This document shows, piece by piece, positions 1 through 8,682 of a stretch of 64,000 bases of DNA. How positions within the stretch are numbered: the stretch's first letter is position 1; each line of letters begins with the position of its first letter. Made by a program: the position numbers and the translations under genes. The notes below the pieces were generated by a model, which did no database searches, had not been told where the DNA came from, and was given only the letters and a program-made list of their open reading frames with translations. Source of the DNA: Metallumcola ferriviriculae (GTDB lineage Bacteria; Bacillota; JADQBR01); assembly GCF_035573695.1 (NCBI RefSeq), contig NZ_CP121694.1:2642501-2706500 (forward strand), in the 5' to 3' direction.

Positions 1-102
1 AACCTTGATTGCGATGATTAGGATTGCAAATATCGGAGAAAGGATGATTAGGCCGAGCGCAGATAAAATTATATCAATTAGGCGCTTTATTTTTAGATAC
101 AT
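1..102 (-). CDS. Polyprenyl-phosphate sugar transferase, N-terminal fragment
   Basis: Only the first 34 codons are in the window; the gene runs off the left edge. The translation begins MYLKIKRLIDIILSALGLI and continues as one hydrophobic helix (LSPIFAILIIAIKV). This is the typical start of the WcaJ/PglC-type bacterial sugar transferases: a basic KRxxD patch followed by a membrane helix. These enzymes load the first sugar phosphate onto undecaprenyl phosphate at the inner membrane face. A GGAGG site lies 8 bases before the ATG. It is the last visible gene of the exopolysaccharide cluster, which supports the call. The catalytic domain cannot be seen. Confidence 0.75.
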   Translation of the reverse strand, partial: MYLKIKRLIDIILSALGLIILSPIFAILIIAIKV

Positions 103-176
103 ATTGTTAACCTCCGAATTTGCAATTTAGTTGGTCAGTTAGTCAGGAAGTTCAAAATCTTTTCCTGTCCAACTTT

Positions 177-332
177 CTACTGTCCACTTGATAAACTTTT
201 AATCAGTCCGCCAAGCAATCTACCAACTTCATCCATTCTCCTGTAAACTTCTTTGTAAACTACTTCATCTATATATCTCAAATCTTTTGCTAATAGCAAC
301 TGATACTTCGTTTCCTCCAAAGAACCACGTTT
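177..332 (-). pseudogene. Remnant of a four-helix bundle (23S rRNA IVS-type) protein
   Basis: The reverse strand holds an open segment of about 50 codons with no start. It includes RGSLEETKYQLLLAKDL followed by RMDEVGRLLGGLIKSL and a TAG stop. This is the well-known C-terminal half of the four-helix bundle/IVS protein family (a G-SL-E-E---LL-A-DL pattern, then a G--L-GLI-SL helix). In-frame stops lie directly upstream (333-347), so the N-terminal half is missing or out of frame. It occupies the gap between the dehydratase and the sugar transferase. Such genes often travel within polysaccharide clusters. The call is by eye, from the conserved C-terminus only. Confidence 0.6.
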
Positions 333-452
333 TTAGTGAAACTACTACCGGAAAACAAAATAAGGGACACACAGTGCCCCCATTCAATTTTCAAAATGCT
401 GTTGGGAATTATCCTCAACCGGCATTGTATACTCTCCTTTTACACCAGGTTG

Positions 453-2312
453 TTATCCAGTCATCTTGCTTTCATCGTTTCTAAATTCAGGAAGGAAAGT
501 CTGCAAAAACCCTTCGGTCTCATATTTATTGCGTGGGGTAATCCCTTTTCTTAAGTTATTTACCCTTTCTTCTATCAACTTACCATTTATATCATGAGGT
601 CTAGCAACAAAAATCCGCTTATGATTTGTGGCATTTACCCCTTCTTCATCAGTCAGCAGTTCTTCGTAAAGTTTCTCCCCCGGCCTTATCCCTGTGACGA
701 CTATTTCGATATCTTCTTGCGGTTCGAAACCGGACAACCTAATCAAACTTTCAGCAAGGTCCATAATCTTCACCGGTTCTCCCATATCAAGTACGAAGAT
801 CTCGCCGCCCTTGGCCATTGCACCTGCTTGTATTACCAGTTGTACTGCTTCTGGGATGGTCATGAAGTATCTGACCATTTCTTCATGGGTGACGGTAACC
901 GGGCCGCCTTCGGCAATTTGCTTTTTGAATAAGGGAACTACGCTCCCCCTACTGCCTAATACATTGCCAAACCTCACGGCTACAAAATTGGTGCTGCTTA
1001 CCGTATCTAGATGTTGGATAACCATTTCCGCTACACGCTTAGAAGCACCCATAATACTGGTCGGGTTAACCGCTTTGTCGGTAGAGACGAAGACAAATTT
1101 ATTTGCACCAAACTTATCCGCAGCACTGGCTACATTATATGTACCCATGACATTGTTCTTAATGGCCTCTTCGGGATTGACTTCCATTAAGGGCACATGC
1201 TTATGCGCTGCAGCATGGAACACTACTTTTGGGTTATGCAGTTTAAATACCTGTTCCACTGCCTGTTCATCTCTGACATCTTTGACAATAGGATAAATAT
1301 CCAGCTGGGGAAAGCTATTGCTAAGCTCCATCTCGATATCATAAACATTATTTTCCGATACATCTAACAGCAGTAATTTCTTGGGCGAAAAGCCGGCAAC
1401 CTGGCGGCATAACTCTGAACCGATGGAACCGCCGGCACCGGTAAGGAGAACAACTTCTCCTTTTAGGTAATGCGAAATACTATCTAAATCTACCTTGACA
1501 GGCGCTCTACCAAGTAAATCTTCTACCTGCACCTCTCTAATCTGGTTTATCGTTACATTGCCTTCAAGTAAGTCATACATCCCGGGAATTGTCTTAACAC
1601 CGGCATCTGTCTTGTGGCAGATCTCAACTACTTCTCGAATCATCTTGCCTTCTGCTGAGGGCATCGCCAGCACAATCTCCTGCACACCATGCTGCTTTAC
1701 TATATCAGGAATTTCTTCACGGCCGCCTAAGACCAGGCTTCCTAATATTTGCAGCTTCTTTTTAGAGGGATCATCGTCTATAAAACCAACTAAATTAATC
1801 TGGCCGTTATAGTGGTTTTTTAGTTCTTTGGCCACCATCGCTCCGGCGTCACCGGCACCAACTATTAGTATCGGTTTGCCACCCTTGGTCGGCCCCGGCT
1901 TTAAGCCGTAGTCTCTCAATAGCCGCCATCCTAAACGCGAACCACCGATTAGAAAGACATTTAGCAGCCATTGCAGGACAAATACTCCCCGGGAAAACTG
2001 CAGAGTGCCTGCACTAAAAAAGTAGGCTGCCGCAATAGCAATTACAGACCCTAAAGATACAGTGGAGGTTACCGCCAGTAATTCACCAATGCTGGCATAT
2101 CTCCACAAACGGTTATAAAGACCGGTAAAATAAAAGGTCAGCACCAGGACGCCTGTGAATAACGGTAGGAGTTGATAGGACGAAGCCAAGTGGGCCGCGG
2201 GAATTTTAGAGAACCCGTCAAATCGTAATATTAAAGCTAAATACATAGCCAAATTGATCAAGACTGCATCAACCAGCATTAAAGCGATTATACGTCTAAC
2301 TCTACTAACCAC
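453..2312 (-). CDS. Membrane-bound nucleotide-sugar 4,6-dehydratase/epimerase (CapD/FlaA1 family)
   Basis: About 619 residues. The N-terminus has four membrane helices. It is followed by a first Rossmann-like domain (GAGDAGAMVAKEL) and then a short-chain dehydrogenase domain with the NAD-binding GAGGSIGSELCRQ. The TDKAVNPTSIMGASKR segment fits the active-site region of the long UDP-GlcNAc 4,6-dehydratases (PglF/WbpM/CapD). The expected role is NAD-dependent conversion of a UDP-sugar for exopolysaccharide building blocks at the membrane. I place the start at the GTG at 2312, preceded by AGGGGTG with a 6-base gap; a TTG 33 bases further upstream also keeps the frame open. It follows the second Wzz gene closely in the same operon. 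The exact sugar product is not certain. Confidence 0.85.
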   Translation of the reverse strand: MVSRVRRIIALMLVDAVLINLAMYLALILRFDGFSKIPAAHLASSYQLLPLFTGVLVLTFYFTGLYNRLWRYASIGELLAVTSTVSLGSVIAIAAAYFFSAGTLQFSRGVFVLQWLLNVFLIGGSRLGWRLLRDYGLKPGPTKGGKPILIVGAGDAGAMVAKELKNHYNGQINLVGFIDDDPSKKKLQILGSLVLGGREEIPDIVKQHGVQEIVLAMPSAEGKMIREVVEICHKTDAGVKTIPGMYDLLEGNVTINQIREVQVEDLLGRAPVKVDLDSISHYLKGEVVLLTGAGGSIGSELCRQVAGFSPKKLLLLDVSENNVYDIEMELSNSFPQLDIYPIVKDVRDEQAVEQVFKLHNPKVVFHAAAHKHVPLMEVNPEEAIKNNVMGTYNVASAADKFGANKFVFVSTDKAVNPTSIMGASKRVAEMVIQHLDTVSSTNFVAVRFGNVLGSRGSVVPLFKKQIAEGGPVTVTHEEMVRYFMTIPEAVQLVIQAGAMAKGGEIFVLDMGEPVKIMDLAESLIRLSGFEPQEDIEIVVTGIRPGEKLYEELLTDEEGVNATNHKRIFVARPHDINGKLIEERVNNLRKGITPRNKYETEGFLQTFLPEFRNDESKMTG

Positions 2313-2348
2313 AGATAACACCCCTATTTCGTAACACCAACCCAATAA

Positions 2349-3185
2349 TTAATCAGATAAGTTAAAGTCCTTAAAATACTCGATTGCAAAGGCCAAAAAC
2401 ACTCCTGCCATCAGACCCAGCACCGCGGCAATTGCCACATTTAGCTTACCGTTGGGTTTAACAGGAACGTTAGGAACGACGGCAGTTGTAAGCACTTTAC
2501 TGCTCTTTATATTCTCAAGGTTTTCTTGTAAATTGCGTTGCTCCTCAGATAAGCTCCGCCTTGTTTCCTGATTTGACCTAAGTTCGCTGTAAAGATTAGT
2601 CTGGATAAAAGCCCTCTCTATTGAGGATAAGGACGTATTATTGTTAAGTTCTTCGATTGCTTGCTTCGCTAAATCGATAGTCGCTTGGGTGGTGCCAATT
2701 TCTGTTCCCACTGCAGCCATTTCTTCTTCTATATTCGCTTTATCATCTGCAATATCTTCCTGTTCTAGTTCGGCGTAAACTGCCATTAGTTTGTTAAGAA
2801 TTGCAGCTGCTTCTTCAGGGTTGCTGTGTTTGATAGTTAAATCGATTACATTTAAGCCCTTAACCGGGCTGGCTGTCACTTTAGCGCTCAGTGTTTGTCC
2901 GCTTAATTCGGAATCAGCTTTTTCTGCTGCCTGCTGCAGCGTATCCGGCGCGGTCAGTACTTGTGCTGCCAGAGTTGTATTGGTATAATCCGAGCCGGTA
3001 TAGTTTCCTAATTTCAATTTCGCTGAAGTTTGATAAACCGGTGTAATTAGCCCTGTTACCACCACTGCCGCAATTATTGCTGCGATAGTAATGCCGATGA
3101 TCAACCATTTCCACTTAAATAATACAAGAATGATTTCCCGCAAGTCTATTTCATCTTGGTAATATTCTTTTTCGTGCTCCGCCAT
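2349..3185 (-). CDS. Wzz/YveK-type chain-length determinant protein (second copy)
   Basis: 278 residues. Two membrane helices flank an extracytoplasmic region: one near residues 28-50 after the LREIILVLFKWKWLIIG start, and one near 248-268 after the PVKPNGKLNVAIAAVLG segment. The PxxPxxP-like loop before the second helix is a Wzz hallmark. The middle is predicted helical/coiled coil. In Firmicutes such proteins act as the membrane activator of the separate BY-kinase and affect polymer length. It ends in a short tail without the kinase-like linker seen in the longer Wzz of this cluster. GGAGG lies before the ATG. It resembles the first copy in topology but is 167 residues shorter, so the two may have different partners. 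Confidence 0.82.
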   Translation of the reverse strand: MAEHEKEYYQDEIDLREIILVLFKWKWLIIGITIAAIIAAVVVTGLITPVYQTSAKLKLGNYTGSDYTNTTLAAQVLTAPDTLQQAAEKADSELSGQTLSAKVTASPVKGLNVIDLTIKHSNPEEAAAILNKLMAVYAELEQEDIADDKANIEEEMAAVGTEIGTTQATIDLAKQAIEELNNNTSLSSIERAFIQTNLYSELRSNQETRRSLSEEQRNLQENLENIKSSKVLTTAVVPNVPVKPNGKLNVAIAAVLGLMAGVFLAFAIEYFKDFNLSD

Positions 3186-3260
3186 TCGTATGCCTCCAAT
3201 ATTATTGCAATTATTCTATAACTATTACATTGATATTCTACATTATCCGCGGTTTTCCTC

Positions 3261-3277
3261 CCAATTTGTGAAATTGG
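3261..3277. other. Short palindrome in the leader of the second wzz gene
   Basis: The + strand reads CCAATTTGTGAAATTGG, two 7-base arms around a 3-base loop. It lies in the 220-bp gap between the phosphatase gene and the second wzz, about 75 bases before the wzz start. It could be a repressor site or a small RNA hairpin. There is no T-run, so it is not an obvious terminator. Confidence 0.3.
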
Positions 3278-3323
3278 TTACATATAAGGGTAGTTGCCAC
3301 TAGATGTGCTGTAAAACCTCATG

Positions 3324-4103
3324 TTAGAATACATTAATTCTTCGTAGTAAGGAAGTAATAAGTGCTGCTTTCCTGGTAATCGGCTGATGCGATGATGTTA
3401 TGGTCTCATTGTTAAGCAGCTTTTGGCTGTTTTTTAATAATCTTGCCGCTGTATCGGCACCCGCTATTTCCTTCAGCTTATCTACCGCCTCCGACAGCAG
3501 GGGTGTCCTCCTTTTATCACTATGCGCATCACTGCTTAAAAAATGCACCATTCCATGCTTCACCAGCTTTTTAGCACATGACCCCACCTCTTGACCAAAG
3601 CAGCCCAAGAGACTGCCGCCATTTACCTGAGTGAGCACCCCTTTATCCAATAGTTTTACTAAGCAGTTAGGGTAAGCGATAATCCCACCATTTCGCTCCG
3701 GGTGGGCAATCACGGGAATTATCCCCTGCAGCATAATCTCGAAAATCACTTTATCAGCATAGGGCGGTATCTCTTGGAAAGGAAATTCTACCAATAAGTA
3801 TTTGCTGCCGGCCAAGGTATTAAGCCTTCCCTCTTTTAGGTCACGCGGGGTCTCAGGTGTCAGGTAGACCTCCATACCCGGGTAGAGGGTAATGCCTAAT
3901 TTCTCTGCCTCGGGGCGGATCAACTCAAGTTTGGCCGCTATTTCTGCTTTTGTTGGATGGTATCTGATATCCTCGTAATGCGGTGTGGTAATTATCTCTT
4001 TAATACCATCAGCGGCAGCGATGCGAAGCATTTCTACTGCTGTATCTATATCTTTAGCTCCATCATCAATACCGGGTAGTATATGGCAGTGAATATCAAT
4101 CAT
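3324..4103 (-). CDS. CpsB/YwqE-type tyrosine-protein phosphatase (PHP domain)
   Basis: 259 residues beginning MIDIHCHILPGIDDGAKD. The HxH pair, followed later by ITTPHY, AHPERN and SSDAHSDKR, forms the metal-binding set of a PHP-family metallophosphatase. Family members (CpsB, YwqE) are manganese-dependent and dephosphorylate the tyrosine cluster of the neighbouring BY-kinase, which regulates capsule or exopolysaccharide synthesis. The ATG at 4103 has GGGAGG at proper spacing; a longer frame reaching 4139 would overlap the kinase gene and is not needed. It follows the kinase gene by 25 bases, the expected order in Firmicute wzd/wze-type operons. Confidence 0.88.
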   Translation of the reverse strand: MIDIHCHILPGIDDGAKDIDTAVEMLRIAAADGIKEIITTPHYEDIRYHPTKAEIAAKLELIRPEAEKLGITLYPGMEVYLTPETPRDLKEGRLNTLAGSKYLLVEFPFQEIPPYADKVIFEIMLQGIIPVIAHPERNGGIIAYPNCLVKLLDKGVLTQVNGGSLLGCFGQEVGSCAKKLVKHGMVHFLSSDAHSDKRRTPLLSEAVDKLKEIAGADTAARLLKNSQKLLNNETITSSHQPITRKAALITSLLRRINVF

Positions 4104-4128
4104 CTTTGGACCTCCCTTTCTATGCTGT

Positions 4129-4824
4129 TCACGAATCATAATAGTGGTAGTAATAATAATCTTTGCCTTTGGCTTTTACCTTATTTAGTACGGCACCGAT
4201 GACTTTGGCACCGGCGCTATTTAACAGTTTCTTCGCTTCGTTGACCATATCTACATTGGAATCGTAGGCCTTGACTACCAGGACAACTCCATCTACTAAA
4301 GCACCGGCCACCATCGCATCTGTCACGGCAATTACCGGCGGGCAGTCAATTATAATCTGGTCATAAGTACCACGGATATTTTGGAGAAAGTCCTTCATTC
4401 CCTCTGACCCCAATAGTTCGGACGGATTGGGTGGAATGGGACCGCAGGTGATTACATTGAGGCCATAAATACCGGTCTCTTGAATGACCTCTTCCGGTAG
4501 CAGGTGCTCTACCAACAGATTGGTAACACCCATGATATTGGTGAGACCGAAAATCTTATGCTGTACCGGTTTACGCATATCACAGTCTATCACCAGCGTC
4601 TTTTGACCGGCTTGGGCCATAGTCACCGCCACATTGGCGGCGGTGGTGGATTTCCCTTCACCGGGGCCGGCACTGGTAAACATGATGCTCTGAAGTTGAC
4701 CGCTGGCCTGGGAATATTTAAGATTAGTGCGAATTAAGCGGTAGGCCTCTGAAGCAGCGGTCTTTGGCTGCTTGTAGGTTACCAGCCAGCGTTCCTTCTT
4801 TGATTTTTGCTGGGATGAAAACAT
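4129..4824 (-). CDS. BY-family tyrosine kinase of exopolysaccharide synthesis (CpsD/YwqD)
   Basis: 231 residues. Walker A SAGPGEGKST (51-60), Walker A' VIDCDMRKP (78-86) and Walker B IIIDCPP are all present. The C-terminus is a tyrosine cluster, YYYYHYYDS (223-231), the usual autophosphorylation tail. It is a cytoplasmic kinase expected to work with the membrane Wzz encoded just upstream; the next gene downstream is its phosphatase. AAGGAG precedes the ATG. Length matches stand-alone Firmicute BY-kinases, as opposed to the fused Wzc type of Proteobacteria. Confidence 0.92.
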   Translation of the reverse strand: MFSSQQKSKKERWLVTYKQPKTAASEAYRLIRTNLKYSQASGQLQSIMFTSAGPGEGKSTTAANVAVTMAQAGQKTLVIDCDMRKPVQHKIFGLTNIMGVTNLLVEHLLPEEVIQETGIYGLNVITCGPIPPNPSELLGSEGMKDFLQNIRGTYDQIIIDCPPVIAVTDAMVAGALVDGVVLVVKAYDSNVDMVNEAKKLLNSAGAKVIGAVLNKVKAKGKDYYYYHYYDS

Positions 4825-4845
4825 ATCACCATCTCCTTAAGGTCA

Positions 4846-6183
4846 CTAGCCAAGGTCGTTTTCGTGGGCGGGCACACTGCCCAATACCGGCAGTCCGGTA
4901 CGCTTCTGCAGGTCTGCCGCTGATTTCACACTGGTATCAAAAAATTCCAATAAGAATGCTAAAAATACCGACAGCATTATACCCAGCACCACGGCAATGG
5001 CTATATTCATCTGCTTATTGGGTTTAATTGGATTAACCGGGGTTACCGCCGGTGACATTATCTGCAGGGTATTTTGGCCGATATCAATGGACTTGGCCAA
5101 TTGGGTCTGGGTCATTTTTTCAAGTAATAGGGCGTAGGTCTGTTCATGGCGCTCTAATTCGCGAGTGAGATTATTTTCCTTGGCCCTTTTTTCTGCCAAG
5201 TCGGCCTGCAAGCCGACCAGTTCCTTTTGCAGACTGCCGATGGTGCGCTCTACCGAGCTTAATTCTGCCTGCTTTTCTATCAATATTACCTGACGCTCCT
5301 GGAGTTTGGCCACCAGCGCACTGTATTCGGGATTGGGATTTTGCACTTCAACGATGGTATCACCGCCTGCAGTAGGAACCGGGGCAACCTCCTGGTAAGT
5401 GAGGGTTTCCGGCACTTCCTCAAGCTGGGAATTAATACGGGCGACACCGGTATGGTAGCGTTCTAGCTCTACCTGCAAGGCATAGTATTTGGAACGATAG
5501 GACGCTAAGTTTGCGGTGACGCTTTTCACTTCACTATCCAAAAACTCGACACTGCGGGGCTGGGATTGAAAGTTTCTCAGCTTTTTGCTGACCACCTCGA
5601 GTTTTACTTCCTCGTCATCGATCAATTCCTGCATAAAGTCCACTGATTGGTTCATCTGCTCTTGAATAGTATCAGTAATAAACTTGACATACTCCCCGCT
5701 TAAAGTATTGGCGATCTTAGCGGCCAGATGCGGGTCGCTATTGGTGACGGTAATCTGGATCAGATTGGTATCGGATATGGCGGAGACGCTAATCATCCGG
5801 CCCAGGGAGGAAACATTATAAAGGCTCTTATCTAACTCTAGCTCGTCAATAACTTTGGTCAGCAGGCCCTGGTTTTTTACCTGGCTGACATAGTTTTTCA
5901 TGGTCATCTGCGGTATCTGGGAAACTGTATTTACTACATCCTCAAGGTTCGAGATATCTTTATTTAAAGTCTGGGTCTGACTGGCCTGCCGCACCAACAG
6001 CTGTGTCCTTGCTTGGTACACCGGCGGCAGCACGAAAAAGCTCATCACGCCGCTGGTGGCGGTCGCCAAAATGGTGAGGGCTATAATTAGCCACTTCCAC
6101 TTAAGAAGCACCTTTAATATTTCCCGCAGGTCTATTTCAAACTCATCAGCTAATTCCTCTCGCTGTTTCTCTATTTCGGTCAT
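4846..6183 (-). CDS. Wzz/GNVR-type polysaccharide chain-length/export protein
   Basis: 445 residues. A cytoplasmic lead (LREILKVLLKWKWLIIALT) runs into a first membrane helix near 30-52. A long extracytoplasmic region with heptad-rich helices (about 170-380) follows, then a P-rich PVNPIKPNKQ loop and a second helix near 393-413. The tail DLQKRTGLPVLGSVP resembles the linker that in Wzc joins the membrane part to the kinase. It probably activates the kinase encoded 21 bases downstream. AAGGAG lies before the ATG. Both wzz genes here share the same start motif, suggesting duplication. Confidence 0.88.
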   Translation of the reverse strand: MTEIEKQREELADEFEIDLREILKVLLKWKWLIIALTILATATSGVMSFFVLPPVYQARTQLLVRQASQTQTLNKDISNLEDVVNTVSQIPQMTMKNYVSQVKNQGLLTKVIDELELDKSLYNVSSLGRMISVSAISDTNLIQITVTNSDPHLAAKIANTLSGEYVKFITDTIQEQMNQSVDFMQELIDDEEVKLEVVSKKLRNFQSQPRSVEFLDSEVKSVTANLASYRSKYYALQVELERYHTGVARINSQLEEVPETLTYQEVAPVPTAGGDTIVEVQNPNPEYSALVAKLQERQVILIEKQAELSSVERTIGSLQKELVGLQADLAEKRAKENNLTRELERHEQTYALLLEKMTQTQLAKSIDIGQNTLQIMSPAVTPVNPIKPNKQMNIAIAVVLGIMLSVFLAFLLEFFDTSVKSAADLQKRTGLPVLGSVPAHENDLG

Positions 6184-6195
6184 TCTCCTTACCTC

Positions 6196-8526
6196 CTAGC
6201 TGTCTGATATGCCCAATAATTGCAGGATGTCTTTCCGATCCTTTTGTCCATATAGCACTGCTTCTGCTTCCTGAGCCATCTGTAACGCCCTGGGGCCAAA
6301 CTGCTCATCATCCTTTATTTCTAAGAAAATGGCGTGTGCCTGCCAATAATTCTCCAGTAAGAGATACCCCTGGGCCTGGGTCAGCTTTAATAATGGCGTC
6401 GGCGCCAGTTCTCTTCCCTGCCAGCGCACTGCCGGGTCGGGACTGATGGAAGCTATCTTTTGCTCCAGCTGTCGCGGCAGCTCCACCGCCTGCTCGATCA
6501 TCAGCAGTGCCTTATCCCGCCGGCCTTCTTTTAGCAGCCGTACCCCGGATGTGTAATAGGAGCGGCTTAGTATCTCGTAACTATTAACATCCAGCGGATT
6601 TATTTCCACAATTCTTTCAGTATGCTTCAATGCTTCCGCCATATCGTCAAGTAATAGGTAAGCATTTACCAGGCCCTGCTGCACGGGCACGCTGTATTTG
6701 CCTTTTAGCGCGGCTTCTCCGGCAATTTTCCGGGCCTGCACTCTTTTTTCTGCATCTTTAGCTTTTAGGCCGATGGCGGCGTTTACCTGGGCTAAATCAG
6801 CCAGATAGTTTGGCTGCCAGGGGTTTAATCGATGCGCTTTTTCTAAGTAATCTCTGGCAGCGTAAAGCTCCTGGGCTGCCATGGCCCTGGCCCCTTGGGC
6901 CGCCGTCACTCCGGCGCGGTACATGAAGTTGGCGGGAATAAATAAGGCCAGGGTGATTATTAGTGCGGCCACCGGCATCAACCACCACGGCGGCGTTAAT
7001 TTAATCTCGGGGATGCTAAACCAGGAATCCCCGGCGATGTAGAGTGCCGCTATTCCCTGCAGGATACCGAAAAGTGCCCAAAGGATGATGCTGACAGCAG
7101 GTAATGATAAGTCAAAGTCCATAAAGCTGTGGACACCAAGCACGGTAATGGCGCTGGTCAAAGTCCAGACCTTCAGCCATTGATCAGGCCCTAAGCCGCG
7201 CCAGCGCCAGCGGAAAATACGAAAGATATAAATAAGAGCGAAAATCCAAATGAAGATATAGGCAAGAAAACCAATGCTGCCGCTTTCTACCCATGTTTGC
7301 AGAAAGTGATTATGTACTTCAGTGGTCCAGTAAAGCTCATCTTGATAGAGGTGGTAAAGCGCATTCCAACCGCCGCCGCCGGTACCAAAGATGGGATAAT
7401 CTTTCACCATGGCAAAGGCGTCTTGATACATATTCACGCGGCCCACCTGGCTGATATCGGTGCTTTGGATAGAGTTCATCTCATTAACCACTGAAGCAGG
7501 CAGGAACTGGGCATAAACATTGGGCAGCACCTGGGATGAGTAAATTATGTAGCCGCCTACCACCAGGCATAAATAGATCATAATACCCCAGGCCATGATG
7601 GTCTTGGTCTTTTCCGTGGGATCAAAACGATCAATTATCTTCGCCATCACGTCAGCCAGGACATTATAGGTGATAATAGCGAGTATCGCTGCGGCCAATA
7701 TCAATGCTTGATAGGTTCCCCAGCCGTCCACCATAGCGGGAAAGAAAAACCGTGAGGCCAGCATCACCGTAACAAGAGCCGCCGCCTGATTGGCGAACAT
7801 CTGCCAAAAATATTCCCGGGGCGTACCCAGCAGCAGCATCACCATGGCCAGCGGATAAAGCATCAATGCCCCTTTGGAATAAGCCGCTACCAGAGTTATC
7901 CCCTGGAGCACCACGGCAATAGAGTAATATAGCTTCAGCCAACTATTACTGCTTTGTACCCAGAGGAAAAAGCCCAACACCGAGGTGACACCCATCACTG
8001 CACCCAGGGTATTGGGGTACTGAAAGGTAGAAAGAATGTACTTGCCGTTAAAGGCGCCGGGATAATCAAACACCCCCAGGGAAGCTGCTAATCCCACTGC
8101 TGCCACAGCCAATCCTCCGGCAAAAAGGGCATTCAGAAGCGTCAAGGCATCTTTTTCTTTCTCTATGCTTCTTGATACTGTCCAATAGATTAGGACATAT
8201 GCTGCTACTTTTAGTGTTGTGGTTATGGCGTCATGGATGGATACGGCGTTCATCAGACTGACTAGGTAGAAAATTAGGTAAGCGATTACTGCTATATCCA
8301 GGTAACTGCTGATAGCGGCTCCCTGGCGCGTATTCCAGCGATGAGCTGCAGCCAAAAAAAATACCACTGCCACTGCCATAACTGCGGGAAGATATTCCTG
8401 CGCAAAAAATAAGCCGCGAAAAAGCGGTGAAAAAAAGAGAATACAAATGAGGCCAAAGCTACTAAAGGCCTTGAAATTGATGTTTAATGGTGTTTTATGC
8501 TTCAACTGAGGCGCTGTTCGAGCCAT
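6196..8526 (-). CDS. O-antigen ligase/Wzy-like membrane protein with C-terminal TPR region
   Basis: About 776 residues. Residues 1-560 carry roughly a dozen hydrophobic helices, with a large loop holding GTGGGGWNALYHLYQ and EVHNHFLQTWVESGSIGF. The His in a HNxFLQ context and the G-rich patch are typical of the Wzy_C/O-antigen ligase superfamily, which polymerises or transfers lipid-linked glycans outside the membrane. The last 200 residues form tetratricopeptide-like helices (A--YLEKAHRLNPWQPNYL; ALKHTERIVEINPLDVN). The start is the ATG at 8526 with GGAGGTAACT; an in-frame TTG lies 12 bases upstream. It is the first gene of the exopolysaccharide operon. Whether it is polymerase or ligase cannot be told from sequence. 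Confidence 0.82.
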   Translation of the reverse strand: MARTAPQLKHKTPLNINFKAFSSFGLICILFFSPLFRGLFFAQEYLPAVMAVAVVFFLAAAHRWNTRQGAAISSYLDIAVIAYLIFYLVSLMNAVSIHDAITTTLKVAAYVLIYWTVSRSIEKEKDALTLLNALFAGGLAVAAVGLAASLGVFDYPGAFNGKYILSTFQYPNTLGAVMGVTSVLGFFLWVQSSNSWLKLYYSIAVVLQGITLVAAYSKGALMLYPLAMVMLLLGTPREYFWQMFANQAAALVTVMLASRFFFPAMVDGWGTYQALILAAAILAIITYNVLADVMAKIIDRFDPTEKTKTIMAWGIMIYLCLVVGGYIIYSSQVLPNVYAQFLPASVVNEMNSIQSTDISQVGRVNMYQDAFAMVKDYPIFGTGGGGWNALYHLYQDELYWTTEVHNHFLQTWVESGSIGFLAYIFIWIFALIYIFRIFRWRWRGLGPDQWLKVWTLTSAITVLGVHSFMDFDLSLPAVSIILWALFGILQGIAALYIAGDSWFSIPEIKLTPPWWLMPVAALIITLALFIPANFMYRAGVTAAQGARAMAAQELYAARDYLEKAHRLNPWQPNYLADLAQVNAAIGLKAKDAEKRVQARKIAGEAALKGKYSVPVQQGLVNAYLLLDDMAEALKHTERIVEINPLDVNSYEILSRSYYTSGVRLLKEGRRDKALLMIEQAVELPRQLEQKIASISPDPAVRWQGRELAPTPLLKLTQAQGYLLLENYWQAHAIFLEIKDDEQFGPRALQMAQEAEAVLYGQKDRKDILQLLGISDS

Positions 8527-8629
8527 AGTTACCTCCAAGTATTGTCAGAGTAATATATTAAGTTAGTTTAGAGTTTAGGGGACAATTCGACAGGGTTTTG
8601 TTTATTTCCTGCCAATAAATGAAAATTAT

Positions 8630-8669
8630 GTAAAAAAGACACCCGTCCATTAACCAGACAGGTGTCTTT
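8630..8669 (-). terminator. Rho-independent terminator after the S-layer gene
   Basis: On the minus strand AAAGACACC pairs with GGTGTCTTT across a loop of about 17 bases, followed by a run of seven T. It starts 14 bases past the stop of the SLH gene and separates it from the exopolysaccharide operon. Confidence 0.8.
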
Positions 8670-8682
8670 GGTATTTACTTTT

